Positions 17,242 to 27,200 of a stretch of 64,000 nucleotides of DNA are shown in pieces. How positions within the stretch are numbered: the first letter of the stretch is position 1; each line of letters begins with the position of its first letter. Source of the stretch: Cyanobacteria bacterium SZAS-4 (lineage in GTDB: Bacteria; Cyanobacteriota; Vampirovibrionia; Obscuribacterales; Obscuribacteraceae); the NCBI GenBank assembly GCA_018266255.1, contig JAFEAT010000013.1, positions 186,001 through 250,000 on the forward strand, in the 5' to 3' direction. The position numbers and the translations under genes are program-made. The notes below the pieces were generated by a model that had not been told where the DNA came from, did not search any database, and saw nothing but the letters and a program-made list of their open reading frames with translations.

Positions 17242-20200
17242 GCACTTTCGTAGCATCAAGATTGCGACCAACCATCCATGCTTGATCACGTCCATCAAAA
17301 AATCTCCGAATTTTACCTGGATCCCAAACTGTGGACGCCGCACCGATGTAAGCAGCCTGTCTACCTCGATCTATATAAGTCGCACCTTCACCGATCGCCC
17401 CCATTCCATTAGGCAAGAACGATGTTTTGGCAAAGGTAATGCCACTCTTAGCGGCACCGGCATCTGCAGCAACCATACTTCTAGTTATGCCACCATCTTG
17501 CAAAACAGGAATTAGTCCAACCAACAATGCGTTCACAGGTGTGTTGTCAAATTTGCTGCGGAAATTGTTATCCATGAATTGTTCACCAAAGGAATTGATT
17601 TTTCCTGTGGTTGGGTTGACCGAACGGTCCAATGCAGTAATCGTGTTATAAGTGCCAAGCCCAGCAAAAGCTGATGTATAGCCACTGTAGAACCCGCGAA
17701 ATCTCATTTGAGTAGTCGTCGTTGTGGCGAGGTCAAGCGGTGTTACAGGATTTGCATTTTTCCACCACTCTCCAAGTGATGCTTTAAACGATGGCATTTT
17801 TTCAACAGCAGCAGCAGGAGTCGTCAGCGGCATGAACGCTCTTGCCAATGAAGTCGCCTGTGCTGGATTCAGTCCAAGTTTCATCGCATCATAGGCAGCA
17901 GCATCAGCGATGACTCCGTCTTGAACAAGAATTTTCGCACTATTGCCTTCGATAGCGAGGAAATCTTTCGCCTTCTGCGTTAGTTTGATACCTTGCTCAG
18001 TGCAGATTGCAGCAGCATCTCCTGCCGTCAATATCCTCGAAGTAGCACTGGCACCTTCAGCAACTGGAACAGCTGTTCCTCTAACACCTGCTGCTTTGAT
18101 CCACATCGCTTCTTCGGTTGCACCTCTGAAGAGAAATTGATTGACCTTTCCTCTTGTGCCAATTATTGCAGCAACCCCAGCCACACCAGCGGTGCCATGT
18201 ATAGCACTCTTCGTCCAGCTTTCGTTATCACCTGTAATCAGCGAGTGTGCATAGTGTCGAGTGGCAGTGGCACTGAGCAGCGCACTTGATACAAGAGCGG
18301 CCTTGCCACCAAAAGTGATGGCACCCTCACCAGTACTCAAACCTAGTCGAGCAAAAACGGGATTTCTGGTGATTGCGCTTGCGGCAAAGCCTGCGGCAAC
18401 AAACACAGCAGCAGCAGTGCCACCATCGATCAACGCATTACTCCAGAACGTATCGGCTTTCGCTTTCTCTTTCTTCAAATTCTCAGGCAAATATTTGCTG
18501 CTCTCTTTTGCCAGTGAGACCAATCGAGTGTCCCAATTTGGGTTACTATCCAAATCGGTTCTATACAACGATTTGGCGAGATTCTTGGCTTCGTCGATCA
18601 CCGCCACCGCGCGCTCCGCCTGCAAGACACCAGGCTGTCCGTCACGTCCGCTCAAGTAGAATTCAGCAGCTTGCTTGCGCACGAGCATAGGTAAATAAAT
18701 CAAACCATCTTCTTTTGAATTGCCAACGCCGCGTAAAGTCTGACTCATCTTCAAAAGATCGGCGTTGTCTGCGCGAGTGAAGTTTGGATTCTTCATGTCG
18801 GCGTTCAATTGATCCAGTTCAGCGCTGTAGACTGCAAAAGGTAATCGGTCCGAAGCGGCAGTCGCATCCTTCAATATTTTATCGGCAGTGGCATATTGCT
18901 TATGCTGCGCAAGCAACTCTGCATATGCCATGCGCATCGCAACACCAGACACAGACTGCTGCACTTCATTTTGGATGAATGCGTGTGCTCGCATTCTCTC
19001 TTGCGGCTGCAGAACAGAACCGTCGAATTTCCTTCCACTTTTTAGCGCAGCAAGAAGTTTATCTGCTACTTCTTTTTCCGCCGGAGTAAAAAGCGAATCG
19101 GCAACCTTTATGGAGTCTTCGAATTGCTTTTTGGTGGCATCCGTCATACCGACATGCTCGAGTGATTGACGTGCTTTGGCAAATATTTGTTCGGGACGCA
19201 TTCCTTGATTTTCAGGAGAAACTCCCCTGAGAATAGTCGCCGCGTCAGGTTGAGCGCCACGTACATCAGAGGGCACGCCAGGCGGTTTTCCCAGGTCAGC
19301 ACCTGCACGCACCGGTGGCTGAATGACACCGGGGACGGGTGGTCTAGTGTCACCTGGTTGACCGGGCACACCTGGAATCGGTGGTCTAGCGTCACCTGCC
19401 CGACCGGGAACACCGGGCGCAAGGGGCTGAATACGTCCGGGCACTGTTGGTTGTATAGCACCTGGTACTGGCTGCGGTGCTTTATCCGACGGTATTCCTA
19501 ATTGCGCAGCAGTATTTTTCCAAAAATTAGTCAGATCTGGATCTCGATTTAGCTTGAGCGCTTGTGCAATTTGCAATTTTGCTTCATTGGCATCGCCATT
19601 TTTCGACAAAGCTAACCCAAACATAAACCGAGTTATAGCTACTTGATTTTTCTCCGACGCAACTGCATTTTTGAAACCGTTGTAATTCAACAATAGCTGT
19701 ACATTCTGCGGACCAAGATATTGCTCGCGTTTGTCGAGCACATCTTTGAGGGCAGGATTTAATTGAATCAGCTGTGTCTGAACTTGCTGACGCTCGGCTA
19801 GATTTGGCGCTTTATCTATGGCATTGTAGAGCTGCACGGCTGCCTGTCTCTTGTCTGGCGCCATCTGCTGACACGCATTATTAACTGCTTGATCGAAACC
19901 GACCATCACTTTCGCAATATCTGGTGCCATTAATGGTTTAAGTGCATTTGCTGCGAGTGTCTCTTGCTGCTGCAAAAACGCAAGTTTCGGAGAGACACCT
20001 GTATCAGCATTCTTGATCGCCAATTGAAACTGTTGTTTGACTTCAGGAGTCATTGTTTTAGGACCAGTCACACTGGCAAACAATGCTTGCGCGGATTCAA
20101 CGGGCGAACGTCCCTGCGCATCCATTGGTGAAAAACGGCCCACCGGTAATCTCAGTGGTGTCACGTCTGGCTGTGTCGATTGGCGCTGCAGAGGAGCTAC

Positions 20201-21235
20201 ATCGCTAGGCAATTGCGGCTGCACCGGTTGCGCTCGAAGTCTCGGATCACCTGGCGCAAATTGTTGCGGCACCGGCTGTGGTTGCAGTCGCGGATCTCCC
20301 GGCGCGAATTGTTGCGGCGCGGGCGCTTTGATTTCGTAGGGAGGTTGATATCCCGGTGGCTGCGCGGCTAGACGAGGATCGCCCGGCGGGGCATAAGCTG
20401 ATAGGCGTGGATCCATACCTGGAGGGTAAGCTGATAAATGTGAATCAGGCTTTGGCGCCAAAAATCGTGGATCAACTTGTGGAGCATACGCTGATAAGCG
20501 TGGATCCATACCTGGCGGGTAAGCTGATAGATGTGAATCAGGCTTTGGCGCCGAAAATCGTGGATCAACTTGTGGGGCATAGGCTGATAAGCGTGGATCC
20601 ACACCTGGCGGAGGAAACTCCCCAGCGATTCTTTGCTGAACCGGTTGATACTGCGTGAACTTTTCTCGAGGTGGTGCATTGTTTTTATCGTCAATCGCGT
20701 ATTTGAGATGGCGTTGAAAGTTCGGATCCTTGCTCATCTCGTAATCTTTTTTCTGCGCCTCGACGAGAAGTTGCGTGCCGTTGAACTGATCGCCGCTTCT
20801 GATCGTCAACAAAGCAAAGTTTGCTCGAGCGAATCCTGGTGCACGCTGCAATGTGTGCAAATCAGCGTCTTCTTGCAGCAAGAGACGTCGCGTTTTTGCA
20901 TCAAGGCTCTTGTCTTTCAGAAGCTCTTTTATATTTTCTCGTTCTTTAGCAACTGCTTTTTGGTCGATACTATCCGCGGTGCGAATGGCAGCCATATATT
21001 CTGGAATCGCCGCTCGCATACCATTTTGAGAGAATGTCTCCTGCGCATTTTGAAGTCGCGACATTAAGTTCGTCAATTCGCGCGCCACCATTTGTTGGCC
21101 TTGCGACACCCTCTCGGCAACTTTCTCTGGATAACCTTCAGCCTGTAAGCGAGACTGTTTATAGACACCAGTGCGTGCGTCACATTGCATCGATTGCTCG
21201 ATTGGAGGAAGTGACTCGTTATTTCTATTGCCCAT
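17204..21235 (-). CDS. giant Pro/Gln-rich protein A with membrane-active C-terminal region
   Basis: 1343 residues; no named family recognised. Residues 1-180 are helical and align without gaps to the 1470-aa protein at 24214-28626 (98 of 140 identical by hand count over 41-180, including QEDADLHTLQRAPGFARANF). Residues 199-345 are a Pro-rich linker with 31-residue tandem repeats (DPRLSAYAP), and a second Pro/Gly linker occurs near 600-680. A further helical TPR-like region follows. Residues ~925-1050 hold Gly/Ala-rich hydrophobic stretches, with FWSNALIDGGTAA and IHGTAGVAGVAAIIGTRG conserved in the paralogue. There is no signal peptide. It has its own transcript, since a terminator ends the upstream gene. 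Function unknown. Confidence 0.85.
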   Translation of the reverse strand: MGNRNNESLPPIEQSMQCDARTGVYKQSRLQAEGYPEKVAERVSQGQQMVARELTNLMSRLQNAQETFSQNGMRAAIPEYMAAIRTADSIDQKAVAKERENIKELLKDKSLDAKTRRLLLQEDADLHTLQRAPGFARANFALLTIRSGDQFNGTQLLVEAQKKDYEMSKDPNFQRHLKYAIDDKNNAPPREKFTQYQPVQQRIAGEFPPPGVDPRLSAYAPQVDPRFSAPKPDSHLSAYPPGMDPRLSAYAPQVDPRFLAPKPDSHLSAYPPGMDPRLSAYAPPGDPRLAAQPPGYQPPYEIKAPAPQQFAPGDPRLQPQPVPQQFAPGDPRLRAQPVQPQLPSDVAPLQRQSTQPDVTPLRLPVGRFSPMDAQGRSPVESAQALFASVTGPKTMTPEVKQQFQLAIKNADTGVSPKLAFLQQQETLAANALKPLMAPDIAKVMVGFDQAVNNACQQMAPDKRQAAVQLYNAIDKAPNLAERQQVQTQLIQLNPALKDVLDKREQYLGPQNVQLLLNYNGFKNAVASEKNQVAITRFMFGLALSKNGDANEAKLQIAQALKLNRDPDLTNFWKNTAAQLGIPSDKAPQPVPGAIQPTVPGRIQPLAPGVPGRAGDARPPIPGVPGQPGDTRPPVPGVIQPPVRAGADLGKPPGVPSDVRGAQPDAATILRGVSPENQGMRPEQIFAKARQSLEHVGMTDATKKQFEDSIKVADSLFTPAEKEVADKLLAALKSGRKFDGSVLQPQERMRAHAFIQNEVQQSVSGVAMRMAYAELLAQHKQYATADKILKDATAASDRLPFAVYSAELDQLNADMKNPNFTRADNADLLKMSQTLRGVGNSKEDGLIYLPMLVRKQAAEFYLSGRDGQPGVLQAERAVAVIDEAKNLAKSLYRTDLDSNPNWDTRLVSLAKESSKYLPENLKKEKAKADTFWSNALIDGGTAAAVFVAAGFAASAITRNPVFARLGLSTGEGAITFGGKAALVSSALLSATATRHYAHSLITGDNESWTKSAIHGTAGVAGVAAIIGTRGKVNQFLFRGATEEAMWIKAAGVRGTAVPVAEGASATSRILTAGDAAAICTEQGIKLTQKAKDFLAIEGNSAKILVQDGVIADAAAYDAMKLGLNPAQATSLARAFMPLTTPAAAVEKMPSFKASLGEWWKNANPVTPLDLATTTTTQMRFRGFYSGYTSAFAGLGTYNTITALDRSVNPTTGKINSFGEQFMDNNFRSKFDNTPVNALLVGLIPVLQDGGITRSMVAADAGAAKSGITFAKTSFLPNGMGAIGEGATYIDRGRQAAYIGAASTVWDPGKIRRFFDGRDQAWMVGRNLDATKVPMQDAAVTASQK
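20363..20599 (-). repeat. 93-bp coding tandem repeat (31-residue Pro-rich unit)
   Basis: Encodes residues 213-291 of protein A: two full 31-residue units beginning DPRLSAYAPQVDPRF, differing at one residue (S/L), and a partial third. The DNA copies are nearly identical, so the duplication is recent and copy number may vary between strains. Confidence 0.85.
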
Positions 21236-21333
21236 ATTTCAACTATCCAAGAAGGAACCAACACCGACAGCAGGCATGGTTTGCCAACTTGCCTGTCTCG
21301 ATAATAGAGAGCAATTGTGTCTATAAAATTGCT

Positions 21334-21365
21334 AAAAATAAAAAACACGCAGTCCATGCGTGTTT
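21334..21365 (-). terminator. rho-independent terminator for the 830-aa gene
   Basis: AAACACGCA (21343-21351), 5-nt loop, TGCGTGTTT (21357-21365) form a perfect 9-bp stem followed on the minus strand by TTTATTTTT. It lies 128 nt past the stop of the gene at 21493-23985 and before the start of the gene at 21235, separating their transcripts. Confidence 0.85.
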
Positions 21366-21492
21366 CAAATGATCGATCAGTTCAATAAACAATTGAATGC
21401 ACCATAATGCATCAAATTAAGCACAAAAATGTAAGGCCGCGAAGAGACGAATTCTATCTAGAATTCAGGACGTGTTGCCGACTGAAACCCTC

Positions 21493-23985
21493 TTATTTAA
21501 CAGGCTCGTCGCTGATGTCTTGATTGCGCAGTCTGTCGATTTCTTCCTGAGTCAACTGCTTACGTGGACGTGCAGGTTGTTGTTGATCGCCAGTTGGCAC
21601 GGGAGCAGCTTCTGGACGATAGAGACTTGGATTTACCATGTCATAGCGTTCGCCAATTTTTGCAGCTTCTTCAGGATTTGTTGAATCAAGTGTGTGCTGT
21701 GTCAAATCTGCGTATGTTGTAATTCCTGTTTCAACTGCAGCCTTAGCACCACCGCTGAAGATAGCGTCGTTAGCAACTGCTCCGAGCACAGTGGTCGAGC
21801 GTCCAGCCAGACCGTATGTCAGTGCAGTCAGAGGAGCTTCAGTGATGAAAGACTTACCAGCATCGGACCATGACTTACCATCGAATGCAACTTGCATTCC
21901 CTGGTCAGCACCAGCGACACCGGCACCGTATGCGAGGGCACCACGGGTCATTCCCATCTTAGCGAAGACTGATGTTCCGGTAGCTGCTGTCGCTTCCAGT
22001 GAAGCCAATCCAGCTGCTCCAGGAGCGAATGCTGCTCCGACACGAATCATAGGCACTGCCGAAGCACCACCGATGAGAGCGCCTTCGCGGAAGTCTTTCC
22101 AGGTGACAGAGTCAGTGCCTAACGCTGCCGCCTTCGTTCCGGTAAAGACCAGACCGCCTGCAACTGCGCCGCCTCCAACTGCTGCCAGAATCGCACCGGT
22201 CGTTCCGATACCAGCGGCGATACCACCAGGTCCGGTTAGTAAGCCGACACCGATACCAACAACAACGCCTGCTACAACCGCACCAACAGTGGCGATTGCG
22301 TGCCAGTTACGCTGGAACCAGTTGCGGTGCTTGGTTTCGTCGAGCAATGCATCGATCTTCAAATCTGGGTTCTTAGCCAGTTCAGGATCGGTATTCTTAA
22401 CTTCTTCAAACAGCGCATGAGCAGTGTCCTTGTCGTCTTTCGAATAGGCCAACACACCTTGCAAGTACTTCAGGTAAGGTCCGCCCTTCTCGAATTGCTC
22501 GTTTTGTTTTTGAACTGCTTCGATTGTCTTCTTTTCGTTAGTCAATCGTTCTTGTTCGATCTTGTACTCTTCGGCATCAGTAGTGTCTTTCTTCTTCTCC
22601 AGTTCAGCAAGTTTGTCGTCGATGTCTTTCTTGGCTGCATCTAGTTTAGGCTTGCCTGCATCGAGAGTAGCTTTGGTGTCTTGGAAATTCTTCTGAAGAA
22701 TATCGAGTTCTTTCTGAGCTTCGGTGAAGCGATTAGGATTGTTCGAATCTTGCATCAACTGAGCAAACTTAGCCTGGTGAGCTTGAATTTCACCTTGAGG
22801 CATGCTCTTTCCGAATGTAGCATCGGATACTAGTTTGTTGAATGTTGGATCAGCTTGTGCAAACGAAGGTGTGTCAGAACCGACTTGAAGCGCGATTGGA
22901 AGCGCATCGTCGTATTTGCCTTGTTTGACGAGGAAGTTTGCATAGTGCATGCGGGCTTCTTTGACATCAGCGATGATACCAACAAGAGCCTGAGCAACTT
23001 GTGGATTGTTTTGATTGTCTTGCAACTTCAGTTGAGCGGCGAGGAATTTCTGGTCAACAGTTTCGCCCAGCATATAAGCTTCTTTGTACTTAGCTTCAGC
23101 TTGAGCGCTGTTGCCTGACTGAGCCAGTCCGTCTGCTTCTTTCAACATTTTGAGAATGTTCTGACCTTTCTCGTTTTGAGTAACGGAATAGTCAGTTTTG
23201 ACAGCATTGTTGACCGCAGCATACAAAGGTGAGTTGAATACTTCTTGATTTGTTCTGCCGGCCTGTGCAGTTAGTAAGAATGCGTCTGCAAGCTCTTTTT
23301 CAGATGGTTTAGGCACGCCTCTAGAAGCATAGGCATCCATGCTTTCACGTGGATTGTCAGTCAATCCTTCAGACTTGAGCATTGCGTAAGTCAACATCGC
23401 AGTGGCTGGTGCCATGCGAGCCGATTGCAGTGTTGCCTGTTCTTGAGCCAACTGAGCCAATTGAGGATTGTTAGCTGCTTGTTGCGCGAAATTCGGACTG
23501 TTGTAATCGAGACCGGCTTTCGTAGCGGCATCTTGCAGTCTAGCAGTAGCTGCATTGAGATTCTGCTCGAGGTTTGGATTGTTCTTGATTAGTTCGTTGG
23601 ATGCAGTAATTGCATTCTGGCAATCTTGATTGATGCGAATGCGCAGCCCTTCAACACGCTGAGCAACTGTCGTTTCCTGCATCTGACCGTTAGCATCTCT
23701 GTATTGAATTACATCGGTATCTTTGTGAGTTTGCAAAAGGGTAGCGATCTCTTTGCCCGAAGCTTGTGCTTCTGCAATCAGCTTGTTTGGATAAACAGCA
23801 GTCTGATCTGGTTTAACGGCGCTGAGCGCCTGGTCATTGACTTTGGCTACATCGCGTCTAGTCTGAGCGTCTTGCACTGAAGCAATGAGAACGCTGCTAG
23901 CGTCAGTCATTACATGATTTTCGCCCTGTTGGGAGGAATCATTAGGATTGACGGTTGGTTGTAGTTCGCGGTTTGGAGGAGCCAT
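21493..23985 (-). CDS. giant-cluster protein B: helical domain plus glycine-rich membrane-insertion-like region
   Basis: 830 residues, unrecognised. Residues 1-560 are soluble and helical, with TPR-like pairs (AEAKYKEAYMLGE, ARMHYANFLVKQGKYDDAL) and a long Lys/Glu/Asp coiled coil (~430-520). Residues ~580-760 are very rich in Gly/Ala, with glycine-zipper-like hydrophobic stretches (VVAGVVVGIGVGLLTGPGG, AVGGGAVAGGLVF). The tail is polar and charged. No signal peptide is visible. The layout (helical N-part, glycine-rich hydrophobic C-part) matches both flanking giants, though sequence identity to them is not obvious. It has its own terminator. Candidates are an effector-like, scaffold or membrane-remodelling protein, none of them proven. 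Confidence 0.85.
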   Translation of the reverse strand: MAPPNRELQPTVNPNDSSQQGENHVMTDASSVLIASVQDAQTRRDVAKVNDQALSAVKPDQTAVYPNKLIAEAQASGKEIATLLQTHKDTDVIQYRDANGQMQETTVAQRVEGLRIRINQDCQNAITASNELIKNNPNLEQNLNAATARLQDAATKAGLDYNSPNFAQQAANNPQLAQLAQEQATLQSARMAPATAMLTYAMLKSEGLTDNPRESMDAYASRGVPKPSEKELADAFLLTAQAGRTNQEVFNSPLYAAVNNAVKTDYSVTQNEKGQNILKMLKEADGLAQSGNSAQAEAKYKEAYMLGETVDQKFLAAQLKLQDNQNNPQVAQALVGIIADVKEARMHYANFLVKQGKYDDALPIALQVGSDTPSFAQADPTFNKLVSDATFGKSMPQGEIQAHQAKFAQLMQDSNNPNRFTEAQKELDILQKNFQDTKATLDAGKPKLDAAKKDIDDKLAELEKKKDTTDAEEYKIEQERLTNEKKTIEAVQKQNEQFEKGGPYLKYLQGVLAYSKDDKDTAHALFEEVKNTDPELAKNPDLKIDALLDETKHRNWFQRNWHAIATVGAVVAGVVVGIGVGLLTGPGGIAAGIGTTGAILAAVGGGAVAGGLVFTGTKAAALGTDSVTWKDFREGALIGGASAVPMIRVGAAFAPGAAGLASLEATAATGTSVFAKMGMTRGALAYGAGVAGADQGMQVAFDGKSWSDAGKSFITEAPLTALTYGLAGRSTTVLGAVANDAIFSGGAKAAVETGITTYADLTQHTLDSTNPEEAAKIGERYDMVNPSLYRPEAAPVPTGDQQQPARPRKQLTQEEIDRLRNQDISDEPVK

Positions 23986-24149
23986 TTTTGTTAATCCTTA
24001 GAGAATCAGAGACCTTTGGTGTTTGAATCTATACAGGCAGGGTAGTTTTTGGACATCGAGTTTGGATTTCTATATTTGTAGTCTAGCGATCAATTGTTTC
24101 AAACTCGTATCTTGAGGCTTCAGGCTTGAGGAGCCTTTTTACAGCATAC

Positions 24150-24175
24150 ATCCAGAGCTCGTCAAAGCTCTGGAT
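24150..24175. repeat. perfect 10-bp inverted repeat after the 1470-aa gene
   Basis: ATCCAGAGCT (24150-24159), loop CGTCAA, AGCTCTGGAT (24166-24175) lie 39 nt past the stop of the minus-strand gene at 24214. The stem is strong but no T-tract follows on the minus strand, so it may be a weak terminator or an mRNA 3'-stabilising hairpin. Confidence 0.6.
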
Positions 24176-24213
24176 TCATGCCACTAGTGCTGTCTTCGAA
24201 CGTTCAGTTGGGA

Positions 24214-27200
24214 CTATCCTCCGAGTCCTGGCGTACCTTGAGTCAGGTTGCCTGTTTGTTGTTGTTGATTGTCGACGGGCTGGTCTTGGATGGGTTGACC
24301 GTTGTCTTGGACTGGGGTCACTGGTGCATCGGTTTGTCCAGCAGGTCGTGTTTGTTGATTCAGAATTTGTGAATCGACTGGAGCTGCGGTTGGTGCGGCC
24401 TGGTCTGTGATTGGCTTGGCCATTGCATCCAGTTGGTTTCCGTATGCCTTGGACTGCTGCCATCCGCCGTATGCCTTCATAGCAGGGCTGAGGTTGAACA
24501 AGCTTGGGAAGGTCGTGACGAATGCCATTTGACCAGCTTGCAGACCAGTTCTTGCATATCTTGCACTGGTGAGAGCATCGGTTCCCATCGAACCAAATGT
24601 GGTTGCGCTCCATGGTGACTTGATTGCATTCCATGCATTGCTCTTCAAGCCGGCACCTTCCTGGAAGACGCTCTTCGCAATGGCACCGTCTTTCATGACA
24701 GGCATCATACCGATCATCAAGGCTTCGGTGAATACGTTCTGCTCCATGCTGTTGAAGTTGGTCTTCATGAACGATTCGGCGTAGCTCATTTGTTTTCCGG
24801 TTACAGGATCAACTCCTCTATCCATCGCAGCAATCGAGCCATAAGTACCAGTTCCAGCCAGTGCGGTTGTATAACCACTGTAGAAGGATCTCATGCCAAG
24901 CTTGCCGGCTGTAACGTTAGCCATATCGAGGGTTGAGAATGGATTCGCTCCAGCCACTCTAGAGGCGAAACCGCTTGGCGTATACCACTTAGCACCAGCT
25001 GCAGCACCTTCTGCTGTCGTTATAGACTCTCCGGTGATTCGAGCCAATGAAGCTGGCGATAGTCTGCCAAGTTCTGCAGCTAACTGCGGATTAAGGGCAC
25101 CATCAACCATAACTGGTGTAAGGCTTCCTTCCATGGCTTTCAATTCTGGCGTCAGTGTAACACCGCGTTGTGTGAGGGTGCTGACGAATTTTCCAGTAGC
25201 GGCTTCACCAGTCAAACCAGTTTCAGTAAGCATTCGACCGGCTGCAGCTTCAGGAGTTGCACCGCGGAAGAGGAATTTGGCAGCGGCCGAGCGAGTTCCC
25301 ATGATTGCGCCCACTGCGCCGAGTCCGGCAACACCGTGGATGGCGCTGTTACCCCAGCTTTCATTTTCACCGGTCAAGGCCTGATGAACGTAGTGACGGC
25401 CGGCGATGTCGAGACCGAGACCAGCAGTACCGATGGCTGCATAACCCGTGAGAGACAACTTAGCAGCTGCGCCTTCGCCTTCAACCAACATGCCGAAGAT
25501 TCTCGGATTCTTGGTGACGATAGATGCGGTCAAGCCAGCTAGTGTGAGAACAACGGCGGCGGTGCCACCATCGACCATGGCATTACTCCAGAAGCTATCA
25601 GCATTCTGTTTCTGCTTTCTGATATTTTCAGGCAGCAGAGGAACGATTCCTTTAGCCATGTTCGCCAGAGTTGGGTCGAATGTTTTCAGTTTGTCGTCAG
25701 TGACGCCATACAATTCCTTCTCTTTAGCAGTAGCTTGATCGATCATCGCTGCAGCTTGTTCTGGTTTGACCAGACCGTTGCCCGAACCGTCAGCTCCTGC
25801 TACGTAGAACAAGGCAGCTTGCTTACGAGTGGTGATTGGCATGTAGAGCAAGCCGTCATCTTTCGATGTGCCGGAGCCCTGAATGCTCTGCATCATGGTG
25901 AACAAGTCAGCCTGGCTGGCACGATCGATTTGTGGATTCTGTGAATCTTTACCGAGTTGTGTCAATTCAGCTTGGAACGAAGCCAGTGGCAACTTGTCTG
26001 CAACTGCTACGTTTTCTTTGAATACGGCTTCAGCACTGGCGTACTGTTTGTTCTGATTGAGAACGCTGCCGTAAGCCATGCGGTATTGCATACCGAGTGT
26101 GGCGCGGCTGAATTCTTGTTGAACGAGTTGGTGCGCCTGTACTCTTTCTTGTGGAGACAAGGCGGAACCATCGGCTTTCTTACCAGTTTGCAAGACTTGG
26201 ATGAGCTGATCGGTCATCTGCTTGTCTTGAGGACCATACAAAGCATCAGCAGACTTGATTGCGTCTTGGAATTGCTTCTTGGTGGCTTCGGTCATGCCGC
26301 CTTGTTGAAGCGCTTGTTGAGCCTTCGCCATGATTTGGTCAGGGCGCAAGCCTTGGTTTTCTGGGTTCAAGCCAGCGATATTGCCGGACTGATCGGTGGT
26401 GGCACCTGGTTGCTGAGTGCGGTCACCTGTCTGTCCTGGTTGCTGTGTGCGTCCGTCTGTCGGAGCCGCAGCGCCACCAGCCTGAGCCAACACGGCATCA
26501 GGAGGAGCAGGCAACTTCGTCAGATCGATACCGACCTTCTGAGCAAGAGCCTGTACATCAGGCTTTTGAGCGAATGCTTGTTGGAATTCTTGAGGAACTG
26601 TCTGGAACGCTGCACCCAACTGAGCCTGAGCGTTTTGCATATCGCCGGCGGTGGCAGCTGTGTCAGCCAGGTAGTAGCGCGTCAGGAATCTTCCCATCAA
26701 AGCGCCCTGTAGCTTCTGGTGATCGGCTGCAAGAGTCATGATGTTCATCATGGTGTCTTTGCCGACGGTCTGCTCGAGCTGATCGCCAAGCTTCACCAGG
26801 TTTGGAGCTTTCTGTCCGAGCTGCGCGTGAATTGCCTGACGGTCAGCTTCGCTAGTGCTTGGATCTTGATACTTGTTATAGAGCGCGATTGCATCAGGAG
26901 TCAGCTTCGCCTTTTCAGCATCAATCTGTTGACTGAGCTGTTGCAACTGAGCTTTGACTTGAGGAGTCAACTTGGCGTCGATAGCGGCTTGAAGCTGCTG
27001 ATCGCGAGCTTGAGTCTGTTGAACGAGAGCTGTGAATTCTGCGTCGGCTTTCTGTTGTGCAGCCACGAATTCAGGCGTTAACTGCTGATAGGCAGCCTTG
27101 ACGTCACCTTTCTGAGCAACGACTTGTTGGAATTTCTGTTCGACGGCTTGCAGAGCGGCTGCGGCAGTGCCGGCAGGTATCTGGTCACCTTGTGGCTGCT

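Noticed and set aside
21692..22420. 242-aa plus-strand ORF inside the 830-aa gene
   Set aside because: Ala/Pro/Ser-rich antisense shadow of the Gly/Ala-rich coding region.
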